From: Hemicentrotus pulcherrimus
Lineage: Eukaryota; Echinodermata; Echinoidea; Camarodonta; Strongylocentrotidae
NCBI GenBank assembly: GCA_003118195.1
Contig: BEXV01000047.1
Span: 49,083 to 113,082, forward strand
DNA length: 64,000 bases
Direction: 5' to 3'
Each line of letters opens with the position of its first letter. Within the stretch, counting starts at the first letter, position 1. The translations under genes were made by a program, and so were the position numbers. Positions 53,528 through 64,000 of this stretch are shown one piece after another. Below the pieces are notes generated by a model. It ran no database searches, had not been told where the DNA came from, and saw only the letters and a list, made by a program, of their open reading frames with translations.

Positions 53528-54654
53528 CTAGCAAAAACAGAAAGATTTAAAGGTAATCCTTATCCATGTGCATGTAAATGCATGGATTTTTTGGGGGTCA
53601 TTTAAAGACATTGCTGCTGAGACTTTCAGCTCAAGTTTTAGTGGTCATTAATTCCCTTCCAATGCATATGATTTGCATGTAACTGTATATATCTGACCAT
53701 AATCCCTCATCCCATCCCTTACATATAATCCCTTCCAGTCTACTTTCAATAAGTATTTAATCTCATGGACTCAAGAGATAGCCCTTCACATGCAGTCTGG
53801 AGGAGGATTAAAACTTTGTTGCATGTTTCAAAGTGCTGAAAGGTCGTGACTTAAGATTACATGAAGACATTGCATGGAATGTAGGAGTAGGCAATACTGT
53901 ATATTCATATTCTATAGGATTCATCTCATAAACGTTGTCAATATCAATTTCATAAACTATATTTTGATTCTTTCATTTTTAAGATCTTAGATTCTGTCCT
54001 GTTTATTTCACATTTTGCTCTTCCCTTTCTCCCTCTTCCTAATTGTCATTTTGATTTATTTTGTTCATATGACAAACTCTTATTTTGCATTGGATTTGTC
54101 TCCAAAATGTTACTGCTCCTTTGCAAAAAAATCAAGAACAAATCTCTGAAAAACATTGAATCTAATGCTCTTAAACTGAGCAGTAACTTGAAATGAGAAA
54201 AAGCTGAATTTGCTTGCTATTAAAGATTCTCAAGAAAAAGGGCTCAATTTGTTCCACCTACAGTATACCCCCTTTAGGCAACTCATTAAGACTAAGACTA
54301 GCCAGATTATTAAGAAACCTGACATATGCAAATCCCAGTAAATATTTTTGTTCAGTCTCATTTAGAGGGGTGCAAAACCCCATCTCATTCTTTAGCTAAG
54401 AGAAGTGTGCTGTGATACTCAAAAGAGTTTGCACCCTAATAAGGGGAAGATTGCAGTGAATAATCCCAGATTAAAGATGTGGGTTATCCCACTCTTTCTT
54501 GTTCTACACCCTTTCCCTTCCTCTCAACAAATGATCTCTATATCCTCCTCTCTATGAAGTCTATTTTTTGTGAAGAGAGGAAGGGACCATTCATAAGATA
54601 TGCAAATTAGTTTGGAAGTGACTTGGTAGACAAGACTTGTTCAAACTTGAGGCA

Positions 54655-54925
54655 AACTCTTAGCTACAAACCAAGGCTTCCTTTCAAAAGTCTACAATGT
54701 ATAGACATTCTCTAACAAGGATGTTTTACCATGCTAATATGAACATTCTCTCCGACATGAATAGAAGACTAGAAACAATTCTTTGAGCTACAAACCAACG
54801 CTTCATTCAAAAATCTACAATACAAAAACATTCACATTGTAGAAACTCTCCAAACAAGGATGTTCTACATGAACCTTGACAATGTGAACATTCTCTGTGA
54901 CTAGAAGACGAGAAACAAATATTTG
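54655..54925. repeat. Tandem duplication, about 123 bp unit
   Basis: gctacaaaccaaggcttc (54663) and gctacaaaccaacgcttc (54786), each followed by attcaaaa/cttttcaaaa, tctacaat and aacaaggatgtt. Confidence 0.8.
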
Positions 54926-55179
54926 TACCTATTATTGAAGGCAATGGAATTTGTGACCAAGAGCAAATAGCCATTAACCTCAGTCACTCATGATACACAC
55001 CTCATATGCAGGTGAAAAGGGATGTTTTAGTTAACACCCCAAAATGCATAAGTTTTCAGTTGTTTGTCTTTCATTTCATAATAGTGATATATAAATAAGT
55101 AAATGGCCTTACATGTTCATGCACTGCTATGGCTAATTTCTGGAAAGCTTTGCTTGGTCTCTCTGTCTGTCTTTTGTCT

Positions 55180-55314
55180 GCTTCTCTCTCTCTCTCTCTC
55201 CCACTCTTTCTTTCTCTCCCCCCTCTCTCTCTCTCTCTCTTTCTCTCTCTTTCTTTCTCTCTCTTTTATTTTCTTCCCACCCCTCCCTCCCATGATCCCT
55301 CCCTCCCCCTCTTT

Positions 55315-55346
<32 letters not shown>

Positions 55347-55352
55347 ACCATC
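55180..55352. repeat. (CT)n-rich tract
   Basis: C/T-dominated low-complexity sequence with several pure (CT)n runs. Serine/leucine-rich translations here are artefacts. Confidence 0.95.
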
Positions 55353-56298
55353 TCCTGAAATGATCTTTATAAGCAACCAAGAGAAGAAAAATAATTCAAA
55401 ACCATGGTCATTATACATTTACAAATTGTCTATTTTTTCCCGTCTTTCTCAAAATACCATCACTTTTGCAGTCAGAAAACTTCCCCGCAAAAAAAAGTTT
55501 CCAACCAGTCAATGAAACAGGAAACCAAATACATGACATATCCTCCTGTATTGCAACTTCAATACTTCATCATATCACTTTACATGGCCTTAACTCTCAA
55601 AAGTGGTTTCGATTAGTCAAATTGAAAACCCTCTTTATTTCCTTCCAGCATTCAAAAAGCCATGACCTTTCACCAAATGGTTCTATTCAAAATGCAATCA
55701 TCTTAAATCATTAGAATGGCAACAGTATGTTGGCCAAGTTTGGACCTTGCAGCATACGAAAGTCATCAAGTCTTCAGTCTTCAAGTCCCAGAAGTTGCAG
55801 AATTTCACATGTATTTGATATACACGTTTGCATTTTTTGCAAGGTAAATTGCCAGAAGTGCACTATTTTTTGTCAAGTGTTAAGGACAAATTTTGTTTTA
55901 CATTTGGTACAATATGATATTTACATGTATGAACTACTTTTCATTTTAATAAGAAAATGTAAATTTGAATTGAGTATTGATTGTCCATATCCAGAAGATT
56001 TGTTCTTAACTTTGATAACTAACAATTGTAAACATTCTTTCCCTAAAAAGCTGTCTTATCCACCTCTCGTAGGGTGTTAAGTGTGCCTATAATAGCACTT
56101 TAAACAACTCAGAAAAGAGGACCAACACAATTCCAATGTTCGCATTTTACCTGCACACACCTATGGACAAACTTTCTATTGACTGAAATCAAAGTGAGGA
56201 GGCGTCTTTGCAAGTAGGTGTAAAAACATATGCACAATCAGGACTGTGTGCTCTTTGCTTTTCTTCAACCTTTGAACACAGACTCCCTCCCTAACCTT

Positions 56299-57096
56299 AT
56301 TCTGCTGAGCAAAGTTAAAGGAGTTAGATATCTAAATAAAATGGGAGGATTTTGGCAAACAAATGCAAGAGTCCATTTTTTCTGTCTTTCTTTCTTTTGT
56401 AAGATCTCTGCTAGGTTTTGCAGCTTGAGTGATGATTGACTTTGTTTGATATATAAGATGATCATTCTGCTTAGCAGAGTAAGAGTTTGAGATCTAAATA
56501 AAATGGGAAGGATTTAGCAAATAAGTGCACAAGTCCTTTGGGGGAGTGGAAGGGGTAATTTAGCAGATCATTGCTGGGTTGTGCAGCTCAAGAGATGATG
56601 TACTCTGTTACATGTAGGTAAGACTCAAACAAGTGTCCAATTCTAACTTTCTTTCAGGGGGAGGCAAGTGATGATGGACTTACATGTGATCATTCTGCTT
56701 TGCAAAGTAGGAGTTTGAAATCTAAATAAAAGGGGAGGGACTTGGCAAACAAGTGCATGGTCCAGAATGTTAAAGAGTGAGTTAGCATTTCTCTGTTGTC
56801 CATGGCTTGAATGACAATGATGATGATGATAATGATTAATTCATAATCCTTATTTGTCAGAAAGTGACCATTCTGCTAAGCAAAGCTGAAGGAGTTTGAA
56901 CTCTAAATGGGACTCTGCAAATAACCAGGCCAGTCTAGATACTACAGATCTCTGTTTGGTTTTGAGCCTCAATCTTGCGAGTGATATCCTTATTTGGTGA
57001 AGATCTGAATAAATGGGATCATTCTGCTAAGAAGAGTTGAAGGAGTTTGAGCTACAAACAAGGTTGGAGAGACTTTTCAAATAATTGCACAAGTTT
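56299..57096 (+). repeat. Array of five diverged units, 141-228 bp spacing
   Basis: Each unit begins attctgct.agcaaagt, then ggagtttgagatctaaataa, a purine-rich ggaggat stretch and caaacaagtgcacaagtcc. Starts are at 56299, 56464, 56692, 56880 and 57021. The second half of each unit carries a (g)atctctgct.ggttttgcagc-like word. Confidence 0.75.
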
Positions 57097-58094
57097 CTGG
57101 AGAGTAATTAGATATTTATGACATTTTATTTTTGTATGGAACCAAACATTTTGCAAGATGGATGCACATAAAGTTGAATGGTCACCCATCTCCATTTTCT
57201 AACAGAATAGTGAAACATCTTTCTGTTTTTATAGAACAAACAAACTTCTAGAACCATTCAAGGGGTGGAAATTTATTTACATCAAGAAATTAATTTGGGT
57301 TCCAGATTACATCTGTTTCTTGTAATTTCATATCATATTAACTCTTAGCTCTTTCAAGAGTTACAGTCCCACGGGATTAAATGACCAAACCAAACTCATT
57401 AAAATATAAAGATTCTGTTATGAAAATTGAGACCAATAATTTGACTTTTGTTAATACTCATGACACAAAGGTTGTATTCAAAATGCTCCCTAATCATTAA
57501 ATCAGTAATTTTTCATTTTAAATTTGTTAACAAAAAATTCTTTAGTGAATTCTGCAAATCTAGATATCAGCCTATCTATGCTGAAAGTACATGTATGAGT
57601 ATTGCCATTATGGGAAAGTACAGAATAATAATTTACACGCACAACTACATGTACAAGTTACTGTTTGTATGTTTTTATATTTAGTACAAGCTTTGACATG
57701 GGAAGAAATTTGCACCCGATTCTCTCCCATTTGTCAAAAAACTAAATCAATGGATTGTTATACTAGATATGATATCATATCATCTAGTTTCAAACTTATT
57801 GCATTCAAATATCAATTTATCAGTACATTGAACATATTTAGGCTTATGATAGCTTCACTTACAATGTACAAATCAATAAAACTATTGTTAATTCAGAACA
57901 ACAATTCTCACAAAATATCTTGTTGCTCTGTATGCTCTTCTGAAGAAGGAAAAAAAAATCCCTCATAAAGTATTTCTTTGCATGTAAAATCATATTTTGC
58001 AATGTCTATTCAGGATTTGTAGTAAAAATTATAGCGGAGTATTTGACATGGAAGGTGAAATCTAAAGTGACATAAATAAATATCTGCACAATTT

Positions 58095-58192
58095 TAAAGA
58101 GAGAGAGAGAGGGGAAGAGGGGGGGGGGAGCGGAGAGAGAGAGAGAGAGAGAGAGAGGGGGGAGAGAGAGGGGGGAGAGAGACAGAGAGATG
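58095..58192. repeat. (GA)n-rich tract
   Basis: G/A-only sequence with pure (GA)n and G runs. Confidence 0.95.
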
Positions 58193-58604
58193 GGGAAATT
58201 TCCATTGTATTGCAACTCAATGGATGTACATTTCATTCCAGAGATTTCCAAAGGGTTTAAACTAAAACCTAAAACTGTTCCCATAACTAACTCAATATTA
58301 AAACAGGTCGAATGAATGAAGCAATTTCTAGCCCCAAGCCAAGAATAAAATTGGTCTTGGAACACATGTTTTTGTTCCTAAACTCTCCAGCGGGCCACAG
58401 AACACAATGTAATCATTTCCAATACTTAAATTGGCCACATGCAATTCATCAAGACATTTCTAGAAGCTTGATCTGAAAATACTTGCTTAAAATGCTTCTT
58501 TTGATATTGCACCAACAAAAAATGTTGGCACCAGAACACAACGCTACACTGCATCTTTCAGCCATATTACTTCCTTTTAGTGTACCGGTAAGTTAAACTT
58601 TTTG

Positions 58605-58790
58605 TAATTCAAGAATTACTGAAGAAACTTAAAAGAGAATCTGCAAACTTTCAAAGAGGATAAGATTCTCTATGAACTCTTACTTAAAGATTTTTAAATT
58701 TTAATCAAGAATTCCTGAGGAAACAAAAAAGAGAGCTTGCAAGCTTGCTAAAAGGATTATAGAGAATGTAAACCCTTTAAGATTTCAACT
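58605..58790. repeat. Tandem duplication, about 95 bp unit
   Basis: tcaagaattactgaagaaac and tcaagaattcctgaggaaac begin the two copies, each followed by aaaagaga..ctgcaa.ctt. Confidence 0.7.
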
Positions 58791-61099
58791 ATTACTTTAA
58801 AAAAAAATCATAACAAATACAGTACGGTACTGTGGTACAGTGTACCCAGTAAACTTGTAATTCAAAGGGACTAGAGAAATCAATCGGGATTCGAAAGGGG
58901 ATAGATGACAAGCACCCTTGGTGCTTTATTGTCCCTGTCTTGAAAGAAACTAATTTCTGTGGGTGTATTGATTCCAAAGATAGTATGTAAATACTCGTCC
59001 TAATTCATTGGAGAAGAAAAGAAAAGTACCAGAAAGGGTGCTGTAGATGAGGGATTTTCATAATAGTTTTGCAACTACAGGTGGCATTGTATTAAAGCAT
59101 AATGGTATGATGAAAGAGGTGAAACAAATTTGAACAAAGTAGGCAGTTTTTTTTTAATCAATAGTACAAGACACAAGTGAGTTTGGCAATGTGGGATGAA
59201 AGGCAATATGTAGGTAAATGTTTTTTTTAGAAGTTAAATCCATACATCTTTGCAAGACAGATAGTATCCACATCTTACCCTTGAGACAGGCAGGGGAACA
59301 ACAATTAACCAATCAACCAGTTGACTGCATCTTTTTACAATTAGGGGGTAAAACTCTGACTAGCTATATCCCTTTGTCTCCAATTCCTTGGTCCTTCTTT
59401 CTGAGCAGAAACCATTAAAGATCAATAAATGCCAAAACAAGTCAACCATTTTTTAACAAGCTTTCATTTTATGGATTTTTTTTTGTTCTGGTAATGACTC
59501 TGTATTAAAATCTACTTCCTGCCATCAAGTTACCAGAGTCTACATTAGGCTTAAGCACTTGAGTATCAGCTCATATAAGCAACACCACATTCAAATAAAA
59601 CAACAATTGTTGACAAGAAAAGATGACTAGACAATAAAAGTATGTTCAATGTCAAACAATCCCAAATGACCTGAAACACACCCTTCAACGTTATATGCAT
59701 CTTTTAAGATTTAACATTGCATGGATATAGACTTTCTTACTTCATGGGAAAGGAGCTGTAGATCTATTTTACGTGCACAATTTAATTACCATCATAAATC
59801 AAAATAGTAAAGATGACAATTTGTCAGAGCATTCATGAACTATTAGAACCAATTTCTAGTTGATTACCCATTTCAAAGAATGGCTCCAAAGGGAGACTGC
59901 ATGAAGACATTATAAATGCAAGATATTAAACTGCACTTGCAGGGAGAATGACCAAGTTAAATCTGCATTCAACATTGAATATGAGAACAGTTTCTTGATA
60001 CAATTATAGATTAAAAAGAAATGAATATAACTTTCAGATTGGTGGTTTTGATAAAAATTTGGTGCTTTTCTCAAACTTTGCCTATCTGTCAAAGAGTTAC
60101 TGCCTATAGGCTGCGTAGATTGATTGAATACAATACCAAGTACGGCCCTAGACTCCAAAAACTGTGATTAATAGTTTAATACTGTAAACCCTTCATTGTA
60201 ATCTGCTACTGCATGAACACAGCATACATAAGCTCTATTCTTTTCTCTATGCACTGATTTTTTATTTCCCTTTAAAAGGCCCCCAAGGCCTGTAAAATAC
60301 TGTGTTTTTCAAGCATTTACAGCTGAAAGAGTTTTTACAACTCTGGGCTATTCAAACTAGCAGCAATACGACACAGATTTGGGGTTTTATTCAAAATCGG
60401 CTTTGAACGATTACTCAGGCTTTTTGATCGCGCTCAATGCCTTGGTATGTTAGCTATGACACCATGCCGTGAGAGAAGGACGCAGTGTCTACTGAGCGCA
60501 GGAAGGGCGCTAACTCCATGTAATAGTATACAAGTTAACGCCATTCTTCAGCAGATGTCGTCTTTTGAGGTTACCAAGTATGAAATATTCCACTTGATGA
60601 AGCAACATTTACCGCCTGAACTCCTCCAAACAATTGAGCCAGGAAGGTTCAACAAAATTCAGGATATTCACAAAATCTTTGTCACACAGCTAGTATGGCT
60701 GTGTCATCTAGCTGTGGGAGAATAGCGCAAAGCTAGCAAATACACACATAATGCTTCATTTAATGACGGAACAAAAAAAGCAGCTCGAAAGGTGTCGGAA
60801 ACTTTGAAGTTTTGATATGTAGAACAACTTTTCCCATTATACATGATACATGCAGAAGTATAATAATTTTACAATCTATTCTCTTCAAAAGCAGCAAGAA
60901 CAAATGAGATTACTTGCGTTGATGACATTGTAAAAAATAATATTATATTGTCCTTGATTTGAGTTCCAGGATGTCTGCATGCCAGGAAGCTTTGCAGATT
61001 TCAAATTTCTACTTTGAATCAAATCTTTTAACAGGCTCAATCACAGGTGATCCATCATATGAATTGGCTGCAAATGCTCCAGGCTTTATAATTCCTCAA

Positions 61100-61205
61100 T
61101 GGCGTGGGGTTGGGGTTATCATTGCAATTGGATTTTAGGTTAGGTTTAGGGTTGGGGTTAGTTTTGCAGTTGGGTTTTAGGTAGGTTTAGGGTCGGGTTT
61201 AGTGT
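61100..61205 (+). repeat. Degenerate telomere-like TTAGGG stretch
   Basis: ggttaggtttagggttgggg and ggtaggtttagggtcgggtt: variants of TTAGGG, the usual animal telomere unit, without a pure array. Confidence 0.55.
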
Positions 61206-61887
61206 TAAGTCCCGGATTGAGGTTATGAATTCAATTAATGAAGGATATTGACCGTGCAGCATATGTTGCAAGAGCGTTCCCCTTTTCACCATGCTCTTAA
61301 ATTCAACTCTGAGGGAGCACAAAGTGTAAAATACTTTGGATACTTATAAAACTTCTTTGACCTTGTTTTTAGCAATCCTCAGTCGGAAGACAAAACCTTT
61401 GACTAAAAACCACAATCACCTTTTCCTCCAAATCAGCTCAATTTAATCTCTCCTAACCTTGCACAGAGTACTTTTCTGTGAAACTGTATCCCAGATTAAA
61501 ATACATCTTTTAAAGCCGGGAGGATGTTATATCAGCGCTAAAGATATGAGTTTAGGCTTATTTGGCTCTAAGCAGACAGAGCCTTGCATCAAATTTCATA
61601 TCAGACTTGACCAGCCTGAACAAGAGCCAAATTTGAAAATTGGTATCCTTTCATGAAGAAAAACAATTTTGAAATGAATATCTTGACCATTTGGAAGGGA
61701 CCATTTGGAAGAGTAAATTGCTTTGAAATAATATATCCTTTCAGCGATATACGTCAGAAATGAACTTTAAAGAGAGAGAGATTATACCTTTGCTAATAAA
61801 TCATATCAAAGTTGTAAATTTTGTTAAGCTTCTTTATGTACTTTCTCTGAGAAAGAGTGGCAAGACCAGAATTTGTAGACCTGAAAT

Positions 61888-62211
61888 AAAGATTCCAAAG
61901 TAAAATATAAAATTGTCAAAAGAGTTTACAAGATGCAATCTTGAAGTGTAGATCTTTCAATATAATGTTATAGTCATCTTTATTGATCGTTTAAAGAAAG
62001 TTTTACATTCTTCAAGAAGGACATTATGTGAATTTTTTGGGAGGAAAAAAGATTACAAAGTTGATTATTGAATTGTCAAAAGAGTTTATGAGATGCAATC
62101 TTAAAGTGTAAATCTTTCCATATCATTTTATAGTCCTCTTTATCGATCGTTTAAAGAAACTTTTATATCCTTCAAGGAGGACTTTGTGCGTATTTTTGGG
62201 AAAAAAAGATT
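61888..62211. repeat. Tandem duplication, 160 bp unit
   Basis: aattgtcaaaagagttta, gagatgcaatctt.aagtgta and gatcgtttaaagaaa recur at a fixed offset of 160 bp. Confidence 0.85.
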
Positions 62212-62747
62212 AATATCAGATCATAAATAAATACAATATCTATTTAAGTTTAATACATCCATATCTTTATGATGGAGATGGTGTTACAATCATTTTGATC
62301 AGTCTCCATAGCCACTTAACATGTTTTCTTCTTTTCTCTTTAGATTACTATTTACAAAAAAATTTGTCTTACATTTATTTCTTATTCTAAGGCAATTTTT
62401 AAAACAAACTTTTCCCCATTTTATAAGTAAGGAAAAGTCATCTTTATACAAACGAGAAATGGTGGATACTATTCCAATACTTCAGAAGATATAAAGATAC
62501 CAAAATCTTTTTGCTCAATCCCATTGGTGGAGGATAACAAATCTCTTCTGTTCCCTGTATGAAAACATTTACTATAAATACCAATTAACCGATTACCTGT
62601 GGGAACCAGGTGGCTCTTGTATATTAGCTTCTATGGAGTATGGGAATGAGAGAATTCAGTAGAGATAGAGATCACTCATAATCGATTCTATTTGTAAGCT
62701 AAGAACTTCTTTCCTTTCTAACAAGTAAAAAAGCACCTTTAAAACCA

Positions 62748-63000
62748 TGATGGAAACACTCAAAGCAGAAATCGATGACTGTTCATATTTCATTAGGTAG
62801 AATTTGTTCATTAATTTAATTCCTCCTTTTAAAACAACAAGATGGTAACACCAAAAAAGGAAATCAGTAACTGTTCATGGGTCATTAGGTAGAATTCCTT
62901 CATTAATTTCTCCTCTAAAAACAAGATGGAAACACTAGTAGTTGAAAAAACAACTTTTCATAGGTCATTAGGTAAGATTTCTTCATTAATTCTTAAGTAT
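62748..63000. repeat. Three tandem units of about 85-95 bp
   Basis: gatggaaacact (62748), gatggtaacacc (about 62841) and gatggaaacact (about 62924), each followed by tcattaggta and ttcattaatt. Confidence 0.85.
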
Positions 63001-63363
63001 CCCCTACACACACATCCCCACTAAAAGCATGGCACCAGTGTGCTTTCAACCAGATAAGTGTTGTGACACCCACTTTCAAATGCTCTAAATCAAACGCTTC
63101 AGGCATTGTTTGAAACAAATAAAGTCTGCACAGAAAAAGGAAGGTGACATTTGTTCAGAGTCACCCTGCTTAAAAGTAGACAATAACAGGAGTGTTTTGT
63201 TTTAATTGTTTGCTCCATAGTGAAGGTGCAGAGATTAATCAATACATTATCTCACCAATCATGGCTGGATAATTTCGGAATTTTGTGGGGAAAGAAAGCT
63301 GAACAATATTAGTCAAAATCAATAAAAAGACATCTCATTTCTATCTTAAACATTCACTGCAAA

Positions 63364-63800
63364 ATTAGCCTTCTGCATGTAATACAGGCCTACTACCGGT
63401 AGATTGTTGAAACAAACAGATTGAAGTATATATGTGTACTACTAGGACTTTGTGTGACTGAAGATGTATACTAACACTTAAAATCCAACCCTTCAGCATT
63501 AAAAACATTCAAAAGTAGCCTTTCGCAAACAGTGTTTAATACATTGTTGAAACAAACATATTGAAGGTCAGTACATACACTGCATGTATGTGTACAGAGT
63601 ACTTTTTGTGAAGATGTACTAACACTTAAAATCAATCCCTTTGGCATTAAAAACATTTCAAAAGTAGCCTCCGCATTTCAAGTAGTTAGTTTACCCAAAC
63701 AGAATTTGTACTTAAAATTGTATGCATACTCTGTGAGAAGAAAGTGGAGAAGTAGAGAGCTCTCAATAATCAAAGCCTATGGCATTAAAAACACTCACAT
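63364..63800. repeat. Tandem duplication, about 141-150 bp, two copies plus a partial
   Basis: attgttgaaacaaaca starts near 63402 and 63543; gaagatgta.actaacactta and gcattaaaaacattcaaaag are shared. A diverged third part (gcattaaaaacactcac) follows at about 63780. Confidence 0.8.
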
Positions 63801-64000
63801 AAAAAGGTAGTAATCTGAATGTTCATGTAAACTCAAATAGGCAAATTAGTCCTCCCCACTGCATTAATACTAAACCCTTCGGAATCATGAACTTTTAATA
63901 TACTCTATAGTGAGCATGCAGTAAACTGTATTTCAAGTTCCTCAAAAACTATATCAAAGTTGTCATTGTGACATAAGTGTGTTAAAACATTTAAACATAA

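Larger units (their letters stand above)
53528..64000. other. 10.5 kb without a recognisable exon
   Basis: Upstream of exon 1 on the gene strand. I searched for a phase-1 signal-peptide exon and found no convincing one. Contents are local tandem duplications, microsatellites and a telomere-like G-rich stretch. Open frames here are short and lack domain character. It is either the first intron or 5' intergenic sequence. Confidence 0.6.

Noticed and set aside
379..53527. Assignment to FAT or Dachsous
   Set aside because: FAT genes usually have very large cadherin exons and Dachsous 27 repeats. The tip repeats here look closer to CDH23. Not excluded, since no search was possible.
55129..55515. 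Ser/Leu-rich open frame of 128 codons
   Set aside because: Produced by the (CT)n tract.
56299..57096. CRISPR-like array
   Set aside because: Units are long, diverged and irregularly spaced in animal DNA; no short identical repeats or cas genes.
59274..59330. Hydrophobic segment QLVDWLIVVPLPVSR with acceptor and donor, as a signal-peptide exon
   Set aside because: It ends in phase 0, while a phase-1 donor is needed, and no in-frame start codon fits.
60447..60725. Plus-strand open frame of 92 codons as a separate gene
   Set aside because: No recognisable domain, no splice partners and no upstream signals that I can see; possible but unsupported.
62597..62630. Possible phase-1 exon (KLIYKSHLVPT) with splice-like ends upstream of exon 1
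   Set aside because: The sequence resembles the dispersed repeat at about 12615-12690 (ggaacc.ggtgg.tc.tgtat), so it is repeat-derived. It also lacks a start and signal peptide.
63246..63262. ATG-ATT-G followed by gtgaga as a tiny start exon
   Set aside because: Phase fits, but it would leave the protein without a signal peptide; such matches are expected by chance.

Overview
This is a stretch of animal nuclear DNA. It has no prokaryotic gene organisation. It carries small exons with GT..AG introns, a tRNA-derived SINE family ending in (ATT)n, several families of short inverted-repeat elements, decayed LINE 3' ends and many microsatellites. The very frequent TACATGTA/ACCGGTA-type words and the repeat style fit a sea urchin or other echinoderm; this is an inference. 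Three single unknown bases (43653, 46496, 50115) mark the draft assembly.

One gene explains essentially all the coding sequence. On the minus strand, 56 exons from 53527 down to 379 encode part of a giant cadherin. All 56 exons chain in a consistent reading frame with no stop: about 9,368 coding bases, or about 3,120 residues. I count 29 extracellular cadherin (EC) repeats from their DxNDN / DxD / LDRE motifs. The first four repeats look most like vertebrate cadherin-23 (CDH23), for example IQDTNPVFLNIPY at the EC2-EC3 boundary. It already has more repeats than vertebrate CDH23 or Dachsous (27 each), and the coding sequence runs off the low-coordinate end of the window. Any remaining repeats, the membrane segment and the tail are therefore not seen. 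No signal-peptide exon was found; it is probably beyond 64000 or too short to recognise.

Layout, by coordinate: 1-8.8 kb, EC24-EC29 exons with LINE debris, a minisatellite and a SINE; 8.5-20 kb, EC16-EC23 exons, including two places where decayed duplicate copies of an exon lie in the neighbouring intron; 20-37 kb, EC6-EC16 with many microsatellites; 37-53.5 kb, EC1-EC6 with large introns; 53.5-64 kb, no recognisable exon, but many local tandem duplications of about 90-230 bp.

Most interesting points: (a) a row of five decayed copies of the exon-36 acceptor region upstream of that exon, and two relics of exon 44; (b) three EC junctions (EC11-12, EC17-18, EC26-27) that have lost much of the calcium-binding motif set and may be flexible or bent; (c) tiny candidate exons of 36 and 30 bp; (d) nested insertions of mobile elements and a 36-bp perfect palindrome. 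I did not see a new enzymatic or defence system. Repeat family letters (A-F) are my own labels.
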